Shown here one piece after another: positions 1 through 7,448 of a stretch of 11,915 nucleotides of DNA; position 1 is the first letter of the stretch; each line of letters opens with the position of its first letter. The notes under the pieces were generated by a model. That model was not told where the DNA came from. It searched no databases and worked only from the letters and a program-made list of their open reading frames with translations. The position numbers were made by a program, and so were the translations under genes. Source of the DNA: JANQLC01 sp036881805 (GTDB lineage Bacteria; Bacteroidota; Bacteroidia; Flavobacteriales; JANQLC01); assembly GCA_036881805.1 (NCBI GenBank), contig JBAJNK010000089.1, forward strand, positions 1 through 11,915, written 5' to 3'.

Positions 1-980
1 GGATTTTCAAATCGCCCCACAGCGGACAAAAAAGGCGAGCGCCCTTTTCAAACGCTTACAAGCGGGCAAGGCCAAAGGTAAAGCTGCTTTTTACAATCCC
101 TCCACACGATTGCCGATGTGATTGGAATTTTGCAGCTGGAACACAGCACAGGAGTAAAAAAGCCCCCTTTCAGACGTCCCATAGGGACGAAAAATAAACC
201 CCATCTTTCAAAACAAAAGGACAAAAGTGAAAAAATACGCCCCTTTTTAAACCGTCACACCGGAACAAACAAAAAAGTAATTTCGGACTTTTAGACGTTC
301 CTCGGTTTGAGATATGTGATAAAAATCAGCGGGGATGCCCACAGGAACAAAAAATAAGACCCACCTTTTGAGTTGTCGACTAAGCACAAAAAATAGCCTC
401 CTCTTATCAAACCCACTCAAAAAGACAAAATCAAAGACATAGGACCATTTTTCAAATGATCCGAAGGGGGTGAAGAATAACCCCCTTTTTTAAGCTGTCA
501 CACAAGACAAAGACGAAAAATAAGATTTGCTTTTCAAATTGACACACAGTACAAATAAAGCCAAAAATACCCCCTTCCTTGTAAATTGCCACGCACGGAC
601 AAACGCAAAAACCCCCTTTTCAACCCGCCGTGCACAGGTAAGCAGAAAAAGACAAAATCACCCCCTTTTTCAAACTCAATATCCAATAAACATCAGCGCA
701 GCTGAATACAAACACGAAAAAATAAGCTCGCTTTTAGACCTTCCCCATGCAATTGATGCCGTGATCGGATATAGCCATGCGAGGACAAATGTCAAAGGGG
801 TTAGTCATCCCATACAGGGAGAAAATATGCTCCTTTTTCAGACCGATACACAGGACAAAGATGTGACCGCCCTTCTTGAACTGACTCGTAGAGATAGACG
901 AGCACCAAAAAAATAAAAGCTGGATTTTAGACCGTCTCACACAGCACAAACACGAAAATTAAGCCCACCTTTCACATGGA
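1..980. repeat. Degenerate tandem repeat array, about 20 units
   Basis: Each unit begins with a C-run then a T-run (for example CCCCCTTTTT), followed by AAAC or AGAC, then a core near CCGTCACACAGGACAAA, and ends in ACGAAAAATAA. Unit starts lie near 40, 83, 161, 198, 238, 281, 358, 397, 443, 481, 524, 570, 612, 661, 726, 828, 919 and 962, so most spacings are 38-49 bp, with two of about 77 bp and longer ones after 661. Exact GACAAA occurs at 25, 220, 424, 506, 598, 651, 784 and 854. One unit holds a perfect hairpin, CGTCCC-ATA-GGGACG (175-189). Unit lengths are not multiples of three, and open frames inside simply translate the repeat, so it is not protein-coding. The array continues beyond the left edge. 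Its function is unknown; no terminator is visible after phoR, so phoBR transcripts may run into it. Confidence 0.75.
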
Positions 981-1015
981 CCCAGGTTAGAATAGTAGTC
1001 GGTAAGGATCAAAAC

Positions 1016-2008
1016 TCATGCTTTAGCCCTTTCTAAGGAGAAGGTGAACCGCGACCCTTTGCCCAGCTCGCTTTCCACACGGATTTGTTCACCGTGTGCT
1101 TCCAGGATGTGTTTTACGATGGCGAGCCCCAACCCTGAGCCACCGCCTTTGTTTCGGGTGCGGCTCCTGTCGGTGCGGTAAAAGCGCTCGAAAATTCGCG
1201 ACAGGTGTGCTGGGGCTATGCCCTCGCCGTCATCCGCTATGCGCACCCATACCCTATCCTTTGTCTCTTGGATGGAAAGGGTCGTACTGCCCTTTTTGCG
1301 ACCGTGTTCAATGGCGTTGACCACCAGATTGGTGAGCACCTGTTCGATTCGCTTCATATCCGCAAAAACGCGAATCGGAATCGCATAGGATTTGTCGAGG
1401 CGCAATTGATTCTTTGTTTTTTCCGCTCTCACTTCGGTCATTTCAAAGACTTCCTGGATGAGGGTGACGATATCGAAGTTTTGTTTTTGCACGTCTATAG
1501 AACCGGATTCCAGCTTGGCGATCAGACTCAGGTCTTCGATGATGTAGATGAGGCGGTCGATGGATTTGCTCACGCGACAGAGATAAGCATCGCGTATGGC
1601 TTTGTCGTCCAATGCACCCGCCATCAGTGTGAGCAAGTAGCTCTGTGCTGTAAACAGGGGTGTGCGCATTTCGTGTGCGACATTGCCGATAAACTCGCGT
1701 CGATAGTTTTCCCGGTCGCGCAAGCCCTTGATCTCCATCTTTTGCAATTCGTCGATCTGCTTGAGCTGTTTGCTCAGATGCCCGATCGATTCGCCGTCTC
1801 GGTGAAAAGACGCACTGTTCCTTATCTTTCGCACAAGGGCGGTATAGAGGATGACAAAACTCACACCGAACACCAATGCGGCAGACAGGGCATAACCACT
1901 TGGAGACATCCCGACCTTGAATACGAGCTGTACGAGCGATGACAATACAGCCGAGAAGAGGCTTAACAAAAGGGAAACGACCAGTGGGGAACGGTATTTT
2001 TTTTTCAA
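1016..2008 (-). CDS. phoR: PhoR-like sensor histidine kinase (short form, no PAS or HAMP)
   Basis: This 330-residue inner-membrane kinase would autophosphorylate on His and pass the phosphate to the regulator encoded just upstream. Two hydrophobic segments (about 8-32 and 40-62) are separated by a very short loop. A charged linker (65-100) leads to the dimerisation domain with the H-box NVAHEMRTP (His112). The ATPase domain shows the N-box (NLVVNAIEHG, 227-236), G1 box (DDGEGI, 259-264), F-box region (RIFERFYR, about 271-278) and G2 box (GGGSGLGLAIVKH, 288-300). There is no room for a PAS or HAMP domain. The start is TTG, one codon after the phoB stop in the same frame, followed by nine consecutive A (1997-2005); no ATG upstream gives a better start, and the first membrane segment requires this region. 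Co-transcription with phoB is very likely. The PhoR name is inferred from domain type and nearby phosphate genes. Confidence 0.88.
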   Translation of the reverse strand: MKKKYRSPLVVSLLLSLFSAVLSSLVQLVFKVGMSPSGYALSAALVFGVSFVILYTALVRKIRNSASFHRDGESIGHLSKQLKQIDELQKMEIKGLRDRENYRREFIGNVAHEMRTPLFTAQSYLLTLMAGALDDKAIRDAYLCRVSKSIDRLIYIIEDLSLIAKLESGSIDVQKQNFDIVTLIQEVFEMTEVRAEKTKNQLRLDKSYAIPIRVFADMKRIEQVLTNLVVNAIEHGRKKGSTTLSIQETKDRVWVRIADDGEGIAPAHLSRIFERFYRTDRSRTRNKGGGSGLGLAIVKHILEAHGEQIRVESELGKGSRFTFSLERAKA

Positions 2009-2011
2009 TCT

Positions 2012-2695
2012 TTACAGCTTGCTTTCAAATTTGTAGCCGACGCCTTTTACCGTGTACAACAAACCGCTGCCTAGCTTTTTGCGCAGCTTTCTGATGTGTA
2101 CGTCGATGGTGCGGCTACCGACCACCACCTCTTTTCCCCAGACTTTTTCCAATATTTCATCGCGCCTAAAAACCTTTTCCGGCTTGGAAGTCAATAGGGT
2201 TAGCAGCTCGAGCTCCTTGCGGCATAGCGCAATGGTTTGCCCATCTTGGGTGACGGTGTAGCGCTCGCGATCTATGATCAGGTTGCCAAATTCTAAGGAG
2301 GCGTTGTCTTCTCTTCCGATTCGCTTGAGCAGCGCTTTGATCTTTTTTACCAAGACCTTAGGCTTGATGGGCTTGGTTATGTAATCGTCTCCGCCGGCAT
2401 CAAAAGCGGCCATTTGTGAGAAATCTTCACCACGAGCAGAGAGAAAGACCACCAGTGTATCCGCCAACTCTTTGCGCCGCCGGATTTGCTCACAGGTTTC
2501 AATTCCGTCCATCTCCGGCATCATGATGTCCATTAAAATGAGCTGGGGTCTGTACTTCAAAGCTTTTTTCAGCGCCTCCCTTCCGTTTTTGGCAGTATGT
2601 ACCGCAAAGCCTTCCTTTTCGAGGTTGTATGTGATGATCTCCAATATATCGGGCTCGTCATCGACCAGTAGTAATTTAAGATTTTCCCCTTTCAT
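2012..2695 (-). CDS. phoB: PhoB-like response regulator, OmpR/PhoB family
   Basis: This 227-residue cytoplasmic DNA-binding regulator is the likely target of the adjacent kinase. The receiver domain (about 6-122) has the acidic pair Asp12-Asp13, phosphoacceptor Asp56 in LILMDIMMPEMDG, Ser86 in FLSARGED and Lys108 in ITKPIKP. A winged-helix trans_reg_C domain follows (about 130-225), with the recognition-helix region SRTIDVHIRKLRKKL and the wing ending in YTVKGVGYKFES. The ATG at 2695 (MKGENLKLLLVDDE) gives the usual family N-terminus. The frame stays open up to 2839, but that extension covers the divergent promoter region and has no receiver-like sequence; an ATG at 2713 is another possibility. 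phoB is the first gene of a phoB-phoR operon and is divergent from the TonB-dependent receptor, a natural arrangement for controlling both directions. Phosphate responsiveness is an inference from neighbours. Confidence 0.9.
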   Translation of the reverse strand: MKGENLKLLLVDDEPDILEIITYNLEKEGFAVHTAKNGREALKKALKYRPQLILMDIMMPEMDGIETCEQIRRRKELADTLVVFLSARGEDFSQMAAFDAGGDDYITKPIKPKVLVKKIKALLKRIGREDNASLEFGNLIIDRERYTVTQDGQTIALCRKELELLTLLTSKPEKVFRRDEILEKVWGKEVVVGSRTIDVHIRKLRKKLGSGLLYTVKGVGYKFESKL

Positions 2696-2715
2696 TCTTT
2701 TGTCCAAAACCATTG

Positions 2716-2747
2716 CAATATTAAGTAAAAATGCCCAACTCCTAAAA
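2716..2747 (-). promoter_or_regulatory. Possible phoB promoter
   Basis: On the minus strand TAATATTG (2723-2716) differs by one base from the Bacteroidota -7 consensus TAnnTTTG. A TTTT (2747-2744) sits 20 bp upstream where the -33 TTTG is expected. Transcription would start near 2710, just before the ATG at 2695, favouring that start over the longer frame. The sequence match is modest. Confidence 0.25.
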
Positions 2748-2775
2748 CGGGCAAGGTAGTCATTTCTCCACAGAA

Positions 2776-2810
2776 TTAACCTTTGGGTAAAGAAAAGAAA
2801 ATATTTAGCA
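2776..2810. promoter_or_regulatory. Candidate regulator site upstream of the TonB-dependent receptor
   Basis: TTAAC-CTTTG-GGTAA (2776-2790) is an imperfect dyad, and AATATTTAGCA (2800-2810) lies 63-73 bp upstream of the receptor ATG. The second element resembles AATATTAAGTA (2717-2727) before phoB and AGTGTTAAGTA (9908-9918) before the PiT gene, the latter also about 60-70 bp from its ATG. The first resembles TTAAC-TTAGT-GTTAA at 9901-9915. These could be PhoB-binding sites, but AT-rich intergenic DNA gives chance matches and no Bacteroidota Pho box is assumed here. Confidence 0.2.
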
Positions 2811-2872
2811 TACATTGGGGTAATGTGGATTCTCGTCATTTGTAACCGAATAAAGAATCATAGGTCACCACC

Positions 2873-5680
2873 ATGAAAAAATGCGCGTTTCTCCTGCTTG
2901 CACTCCTCGGCTCGTTCACGGCCTTTTCACAAGGTAAGGCTTCGGTTAGCGGTACGGTTGTAGATCAGCAGACTGACGAACCGCTTCCAGGTGTCAATAT
3001 CACCGTTGCAGGCACACGGATCGGAACTGCTACGAACCCCGAGGGAAAGTTTAAAATCATCCTGCCACCTGGCACTTACACCTTAGTGATTGCGTTTGTG
3101 GGATACAAAGCGATAGAACAGTCCATCACGCTACGCGCAGATGAAGCACAGCGCTTTACAGCGCGGCTGGCACCCGAATCCCAACGCTTGGGCGACATAA
3201 CCGTAACGGCGAAGTTGAATCGCGAGACCCAAAGTGCGCTGTTGCTCGATCAAAAGAAAGCCGTGGTGATCAAGCAGAGCATAGGGGCGGTAGAGCTGTC
3301 CCAGCGCGGGGTATCCAATGCGGCTGTAGCGGTGAGCAAGATATCGGGCATTGAACGCGGGGTGGACCACCGCGCCATCGTCGTGCGGGGCTTGGGCGAC
3401 CGCTACAACAACGCTTACTTAAACGGCTTGCCCTTGCCGTCCAATGTGCCCACCAAAAAGTTGATCGACTTGGGGATTTTCAAAACGGAAATCGTAAGGA
3501 ATATCAGCGTGTATAAGACCTTTAATCCAGATTTGTACGGCGATTACGCAGGTGCGAGTTTCGACATCGAGTCAAAGGAGGCGCCTCGCGACCTGAGGGT
3601 TACGATTTCTACCGGGCTGGGCAGCAACAGCCAGACCCTCGGTGGGGACTGCTACCTGCAGGGCGGCGGCCGCTACGATTGGTTTGGTTTTGACGACGGT
3701 TCGCGGCGTGAAGCCCCTTATCTAAATATCCCAACCGAAGATGGCACCGCCCAACTATTCGACTCTCGGGATTACACCGATTACGGAACTCGCTTTCCCA
3801 AGCCGCTGTTTCACACCGGCTTTAACCCCGAAAAAAAGTGGGGTCGCGCGAACTTTAACCTGGGTCTTACCGCAGGACGAACATTTGACCTCAAGGGCGC
3901 ATCTGCCCTGGGCGTATTTGCCGCCGGAAACTTTACCAATGGCTATCACAGCTATCGAGACGGTTATGAGGGCAGCTACAACAGCGAGGGGGATCCCCTG
4001 AGCCGATACGACAAGGCTGACAAATACGCGTACAGCACCCATACCACAGGGCTTATCAATTTGAAATACAAGTGGAACGACACGGACGAGATCGAAGCCA
4101 ATACCCTGTTTATCCATACGTCATCCAATGTCTTACGGTGGTTATCGGGTCGCAACCCCGAAGGAGATGCTGTGTTCATTCAACGGGGCACATTTAGGCA
4201 GAGTTGTATTTCGACCACCCAATTGCTCGGGAATCATCGATTCGATGGCGACCGATTGGCTTTGGATTGGGGCGCTTCCTACAATTGGGTAAACGACCGA
4301 ATTCCAGACCGAAGGCAAAATATTTTGGGCTACAACGCGGCCCAGGCGCAATACACCTTTGCCCTATCGAACAGCAGTCCTTCGGATAACCAGCGATATT
4401 GGCAGGATATCACAGAGGAGTCTAAAAACGCGCGCGCCAGCCTCAAATGGCGTTTCGGCCCGGACGCTGAACGGCCGCGAAGCCTCGACCTGGGGGTGAA
4501 TTTTCAACGCCAAGAATTCGATTTTGAAAACCACCAAGCGAATTATGAAATCTATTCAGGCCTCCGAAACCGACCTTTGAACCGATGGGATTTGGATCGG
4601 GTTTTGAATCTGGATCATTTGAACGACGGCTTATACGCCTTACAAGAACAACCCAATACCGGCCGCTTTATCCATGGCGCATTGGATATCTATGCTGGTT
4701 ACCTATCTACTTCCCTGGCATTGGATAAAGCGCTCACGATTTCCGGCGGCCTGCGGATGGAGTATTCCAAGCAGCGCACCGATTTCCGACTGCGCACCGA
4801 TCTGCTCAGCCAACCCATGCGGAAAGCCTTGCAAAACAAGAGCTTCTGGTTGCCCGACCTAAATCTCAAATGGGCTGTAAGCGATCGATCCAATATTCGA
4901 CTGGCGGGCAGCTATACCTTGACCCGTCCCAAATTCTTAGAGCTCGCTCCCTTCTATTACGAAGACATTACCGAGAAAACCTCGGGTAACCCCAATTTGA
5001 AAAATTCAGCAAACACGAACTTGGACTTGAAATACGAGTGCTTTCCCCGATCTGGAGAAATCTTTTCGGTTGCGGCTTTTGCCAAGTACATCGAAGACCC
5101 CATTGAAAAGGTATGGGCCTCGGGCGCAGGCGATGTAAAAACCTATATCAACAGCCAATCGGCCAGCATCTATGGGACGGAGTTGGAAGCGCAGAAAAAA
5201 CTCACCCAAAATTTGTCGCTGGGTTTTAACGCGAGCTATATCCACACCCGCTCGAAAACGGATCCCAATACAACCGTGGCAGTGGGGGATGGTAAAATCG
5301 CTATTACCGTAACCACGCCCGAAGATAAAGAATTGCAGGGGGCTTCCCAATTCCTGCTCAATACCGATCTGAGCTACAAAGGGAAGGTTTTCAAAGGGGT
5401 TACGACCACCGCTACGCTAGATTACAGCTATACCGGTAAGCGCTTAGCCACCATAGGGGGTGATGGCATTGGAAATGAATACCAGCGCCCGATAAACGGA
5501 TTGCGTTTCATCCTCAAAAATCAGATCGCCGAAAAATACGCTTTAACCCTAGCGGTAAAAAATATCTTAAATGCCAAAGACGAACGCTATATCGACCAAA
5601 GCGGTTTGAGTTGGGAAAATCTGACGTATCGATATCGATCTGGCGTGGATTTCAGTCTTTCCTTTTTATATCAATTTTAA
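2873..5680 (+). CDS. TonB-dependent outer-membrane receptor with CarboxypepD_reg-like domain
   Basis: A 935-residue outer-membrane active transporter that would use TonB-ExbBD energy. A signal peptide (1-20, MKKCAFLLLALLGSFTAFSQ) precedes a carboxypeptidase-regulatory-like beta-sandwich (about 23-100, GTVVDQQTDEPLPGVNITV). A TonB-box-like stretch, LGDITVTA (106-113), leads into the plug (about 125-240), which includes SGIERGVDHRAIVVRGLGDR (158-177) and NAYLNGLPLPS. The remainder forms the barrel, with the typical TLTRPKFLELAPF region near 685 and a C-terminus ending in aromatic Phe (SLSFLYQF), as expected for beta-barrel insertion. The ATG follows a weak leader without a clear Shine-Dalgarno site. 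It is divergent from phoB, and a surface-type lipoprotein gene follows after 34 bp. There is no SusD-like gene, so this is not a standard SusCD pair. The substrate is not visible in the sequence; a phosphorus-containing ligand is inferred from context. Confidence 0.93.
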   Translation: MKKCAFLLLALLGSFTAFSQGKASVSGTVVDQQTDEPLPGVNITVAGTRIGTATNPEGKFKIILPPGTYTLVIAFVGYKAIEQSITLRADEAQRFTARLAPESQRLGDITVTAKLNRETQSALLLDQKKAVVIKQSIGAVELSQRGVSNAAVAVSKISGIERGVDHRAIVVRGLGDRYNNAYLNGLPLPSNVPTKKLIDLGIFKTEIVRNISVYKTFNPDLYGDYAGASFDIESKEAPRDLRVTISTGLGSNSQTLGGDCYLQGGGRYDWFGFDDGSRREAPYLNIPTEDGTAQLFDSRDYTDYGTRFPKPLFHTGFNPEKKWGRANFNLGLTAGRTFDLKGASALGVFAAGNFTNGYHSYRDGYEGSYNSEGDPLSRYDKADKYAYSTHTTGLINLKYKWNDTDEIEANTLFIHTSSNVLRWLSGRNPEGDAVFIQRGTFRQSCISTTQLLGNHRFDGDRLALDWGASYNWVNDRIPDRRQNILGYNAAQAQYTFALSNSSPSDNQRYWQDITEESKNARASLKWRFGPDAERPRSLDLGVNFQRQEFDFENHQANYEIYSGLRNRPLNRWDLDRVLNLDHLNDGLYALQEQPNTGRFIHGALDIYAGYLSTSLALDKALTISGGLRMEYSKQRTDFRLRTDLLSQPMRKALQNKSFWLPDLNLKWAVSDRSNIRLAGSYTLTRPKFLELAPFYYEDITEKTSGNPNLKNSANTNLDLKYECFPRSGEIFSVAAFAKYIEDPIEKVWASGAGDVKTYINSQSASIYGTELEAQKKLTQNLSLGFNASYIHTRSKTDPNTTVAVGDGKIAITVTTPEDKELQGASQFLLNTDLSYKGKVFKGVTTTATLDYSYTGKRLATIGGDGIGNEYQRPINGLRFILKNQIAEKYALTLAVKNILNAKDERYIDQSGLSWENLTYRYRSGVDFSLSFLYQF

Positions 5681-5714
5681 AATAAAAATTTATAAAAACT
5701 AAAACAATAGAGAG

Positions 5715-7019
5715 ATGAACACAAATGGATTGAAATGCCTGTTGGTAGTCGGTGGGGTGATGCTACTTATACGCTGCACCCGAAACGAAGACACGATTGT
5801 CATTCATGGCGGTGGCGGTAGTGAAACCGAAAAGAAGGTAGTGTTATCCGGCCAAATTACCGAAAACCAGACACTATCGGCCGACAAAGTCTACATCATA
5901 GAAGGTGTGGTGCGGGTCAAAGCAGGTGCTAAGCTGAGCATACCGGCTGGAACCACCATCTATGCCGATGCCAATGGCGAAGCCGTTGCCGCCTTAATCA
6001 TCGAGCAAGGGGCCCAAATAGACGCCCGGGGCACGGCTGCCAAACCCATTGTGTTTACATCCAACAAACCCATTCCACGAGCTGGAGATTGGGGCGGGAT
6101 CGTAGTCGTCGGCAAAGCGAAGATTAACCGTTCGGGTGGTGGGGGTACGGCAGAATTAGAACAGCTGGCATACGGTGGTACTGACGACGCGGATAATTCC
6201 GGTATTTTGCAATACGTTCGTTTGGAATATACCGGCCACAAATTCGATGCAGAACACGAATATAATGCTTTTAGTTTTTACTCGGTGGGTTCTGGAACGA
6301 CCGTCGATCACTTGCAGTCCTATTACGGATCCGATGATGGCTTTGAGTTTTTTGGCGGAACGGTCAACGTGAAATACCTGGTCTCCACCGCCTCGGCTGA
6401 CGACAGCTTTGACTGGACGGATGGCTGGCGCGGAAAGGGTCAGTTTTTGTTCGCCCAACAAGCCAAAACCGGAGGAGACCGCGGCATAGAAGCCGATAAC
6501 TTACACAAAAACCCAACTGCTACACCGATTTCCCATCCCATTTTATCCAATGTAACCCTAATTGGAGCGGATGATGGGGGTACCGACAACGAAGGGGCAC
6601 ACTTTCGGCGTGGCACCCAGGTTACCCTGATCAACAGCTTGGTTACGGGCTTCCCAAAATTGGGTATCGAAGTAGAATCAAAGGAATCCAATGAAGCGCT
6701 TAAATCGGGAGTAACCGTAATTTCCAACAATATTATCGACGATCAAAATCCCTTTGTCTTTAAGGAGGATGCCGATACAGATTATACTGGACAGGTAGAT
6801 TTATCGGACTTCGATGCCTACCACAACTACACTTCAAAAACCCTGCCCGAGGGTTTTTTGACCATCGATAAAAGAAGCGGTTTTGTAACTTATGATGGTG
6901 ACCTGGAGGTGAAAGACCCCAAAACACTTGACCCCAGCTTTTTTGAATCCGTGGATTACATAGGTGCCATTCGGGATGCCGGTCACGATTGGACCCGAGG
7001 TTGGACCCGATCCTTGTGA
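5715..7019 (+). CDS. Beta-helix-type lipoprotein paired with the TonB-dependent receptor
   Basis: A 434-residue exported protein. The N-terminus has a hydrophobic stretch ending in LLIRC, so Cys21 is the probable lipidated residue, although Arg at -1 is unusual for a lipobox. A polar and Gly-rich linker follows (22-40). The body has the look of a right-handed parallel beta-helix: short alternating strands with recurrent Gly and Asn turns, including LSIPAGTTIYAD, GDWGGIVVVGKA (124-135), DDGFEFFGG (207-215), DDSFDWTDGW (229-238), EGAHFRRGTQVTLINS (293-308) and a C-terminal IGAIRD...DWTRGW. The acidic clusters suggest metal binding, probably calcium, but this is inference. No catalytic motif was recognised. 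The family is, to my knowledge, often found beside TonB-dependent receptors and without an assigned function. The 34-bp gap and the terminator after this gene make it the last gene of a two-gene operon; the leader before the ATG reads AATAGAGAG. Confidence 0.85.
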   Translation: MNTNGLKCLLVVGGVMLLIRCTRNEDTIVIHGGGGSETEKKVVLSGQITENQTLSADKVYIIEGVVRVKAGAKLSIPAGTTIYADANGEAVAALIIEQGAQIDARGTAAKPIVFTSNKPIPRAGDWGGIVVVGKAKINRSGGGGTAELEQLAYGGTDDADNSGILQYVRLEYTGHKFDAEHEYNAFSFYSVGSGTTVDHLQSYYGSDDGFEFFGGTVNVKYLVSTASADDSFDWTDGWRGKGQFLFAQQAKTGGDRGIEADNLHKNPTATPISHPILSNVTLIGADDGGTDNEGAHFRRGTQVTLINSLVTGFPKLGIEVESKESNEALKSGVTVISNNIIDDQNPFVFKEDADTDYTGQVDLSDFDAYHNYTSKTLPEGFLTIDKRSGFVTYDGDLEVKDPKTLDPSFFESVDYIGAIRDAGHDWTRGWTRSL

Positions 7020-7042
7020 TCCCAAAAGCGTTTGGTACGACT

Positions 7043-7071
7043 AAAAGCCCCAAAATGGGGCTTTTCTCTTT
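7043..7071 (+). terminator. Intrinsic terminator after the receptor-lipoprotein operon
   Basis: A perfect 9-bp stem AAAAGCCCC / GGGGCTTTT (7043-7051 with 7057-7065) around the 5-nt loop AAAAT is followed by CTCTTTT. It lies 24 bp after the lipoprotein stop codon. The flanking A and T runs are symmetric, so it may also stop minus-strand transcripts arriving from the PiT gene, for which no nearer terminator was seen. Confidence 0.85.
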
Positions 7072-7073
7072 TA

Positions 7074-7448
7074 TATGACAGGCTTTGAAAGGGGTATTTT
7101 CAATCTTTCCGGTTTTTTATTTTAACCGGGAAATCTATACCGTAAAGAACGACCGGTGCAATCGATTCACCTGTTCGTGTTTTTGTATGGGCTTATTTCC
7201 CAATCGCTATATATTTTATCCTTTTTACAATCGTTCTACAGCTGATCCACTATGCCATAACACTTATGGACGGACTTATACGGGGTTTGGGTGAATTTTT
7301 GCCCGCTTAGATGCTCACTTTTCTTTCAAAATGGGAATCGATCGAGCGTTTTGGATATTTTATCTCTCTTTGGTCGCTCCTCATTACCGCATTTTATTTT
7401 TTTGCCCTTTTTTAAACTTGGCGCAGCAGTCGATGGGGGTAAAGGTTA
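7074..7448. other. Gene-free intergenic stretch between convergent genes
   Basis: No frame here has a convincing start, composition or recognisable protein. It is T-rich on the plus strand. A hairpin, CCGGTT (7109-7114) with AACCGG (7124-7129) and a few extra wobble pairs, has no T-run on either side, so it is not a standard terminator. Short pieces recall the left-hand array: TTTGAAAGGGGTATTTT near 7083 (reverse orientation) and GCCCTTTTTTAAAC near 7404 (same orientation). These may be decayed repeat units or chance. Confidence 0.5.

Noticed and set aside
527..916. A 129-codon open frame on the plus strand within the left array
   Set aside because: Its translation follows the DNA repeat (recurrent TNKAK, TNAK, PLFQT pieces), unit spacing does not keep frame, and there is no recognisable start context or family.
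734..949. A 71-codon minus-strand open frame in the same array
   Set aside because: Low-complexity translation of the repeat, overlapping the frame on the other strand.
1..980. CRISPR array
   Set aside because: The period is suggestive, but no unit part is conserved as a repeat with unique spacers between; variation is spread over the entire unit and no cas gene is present.
1205..1942. A 245-codon plus-strand open frame
   Set aside because: It is entirely antisense to the kinase gene, which has all expected histidine-kinase motifs.
2696..2839. 48-residue N-terminal extension of the response regulator
   Set aside because: It would occupy most of the divergent promoter region and has no receiver-domain character; MKGENLKLLLVDDE is the normal family start.
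7106..7132. Terminator for the PiT gene
   Set aside because: The CCGGTT/AACCGG hairpin is not followed by a T-run on the minus strand, and it lies over 300 bp past the stop codon.
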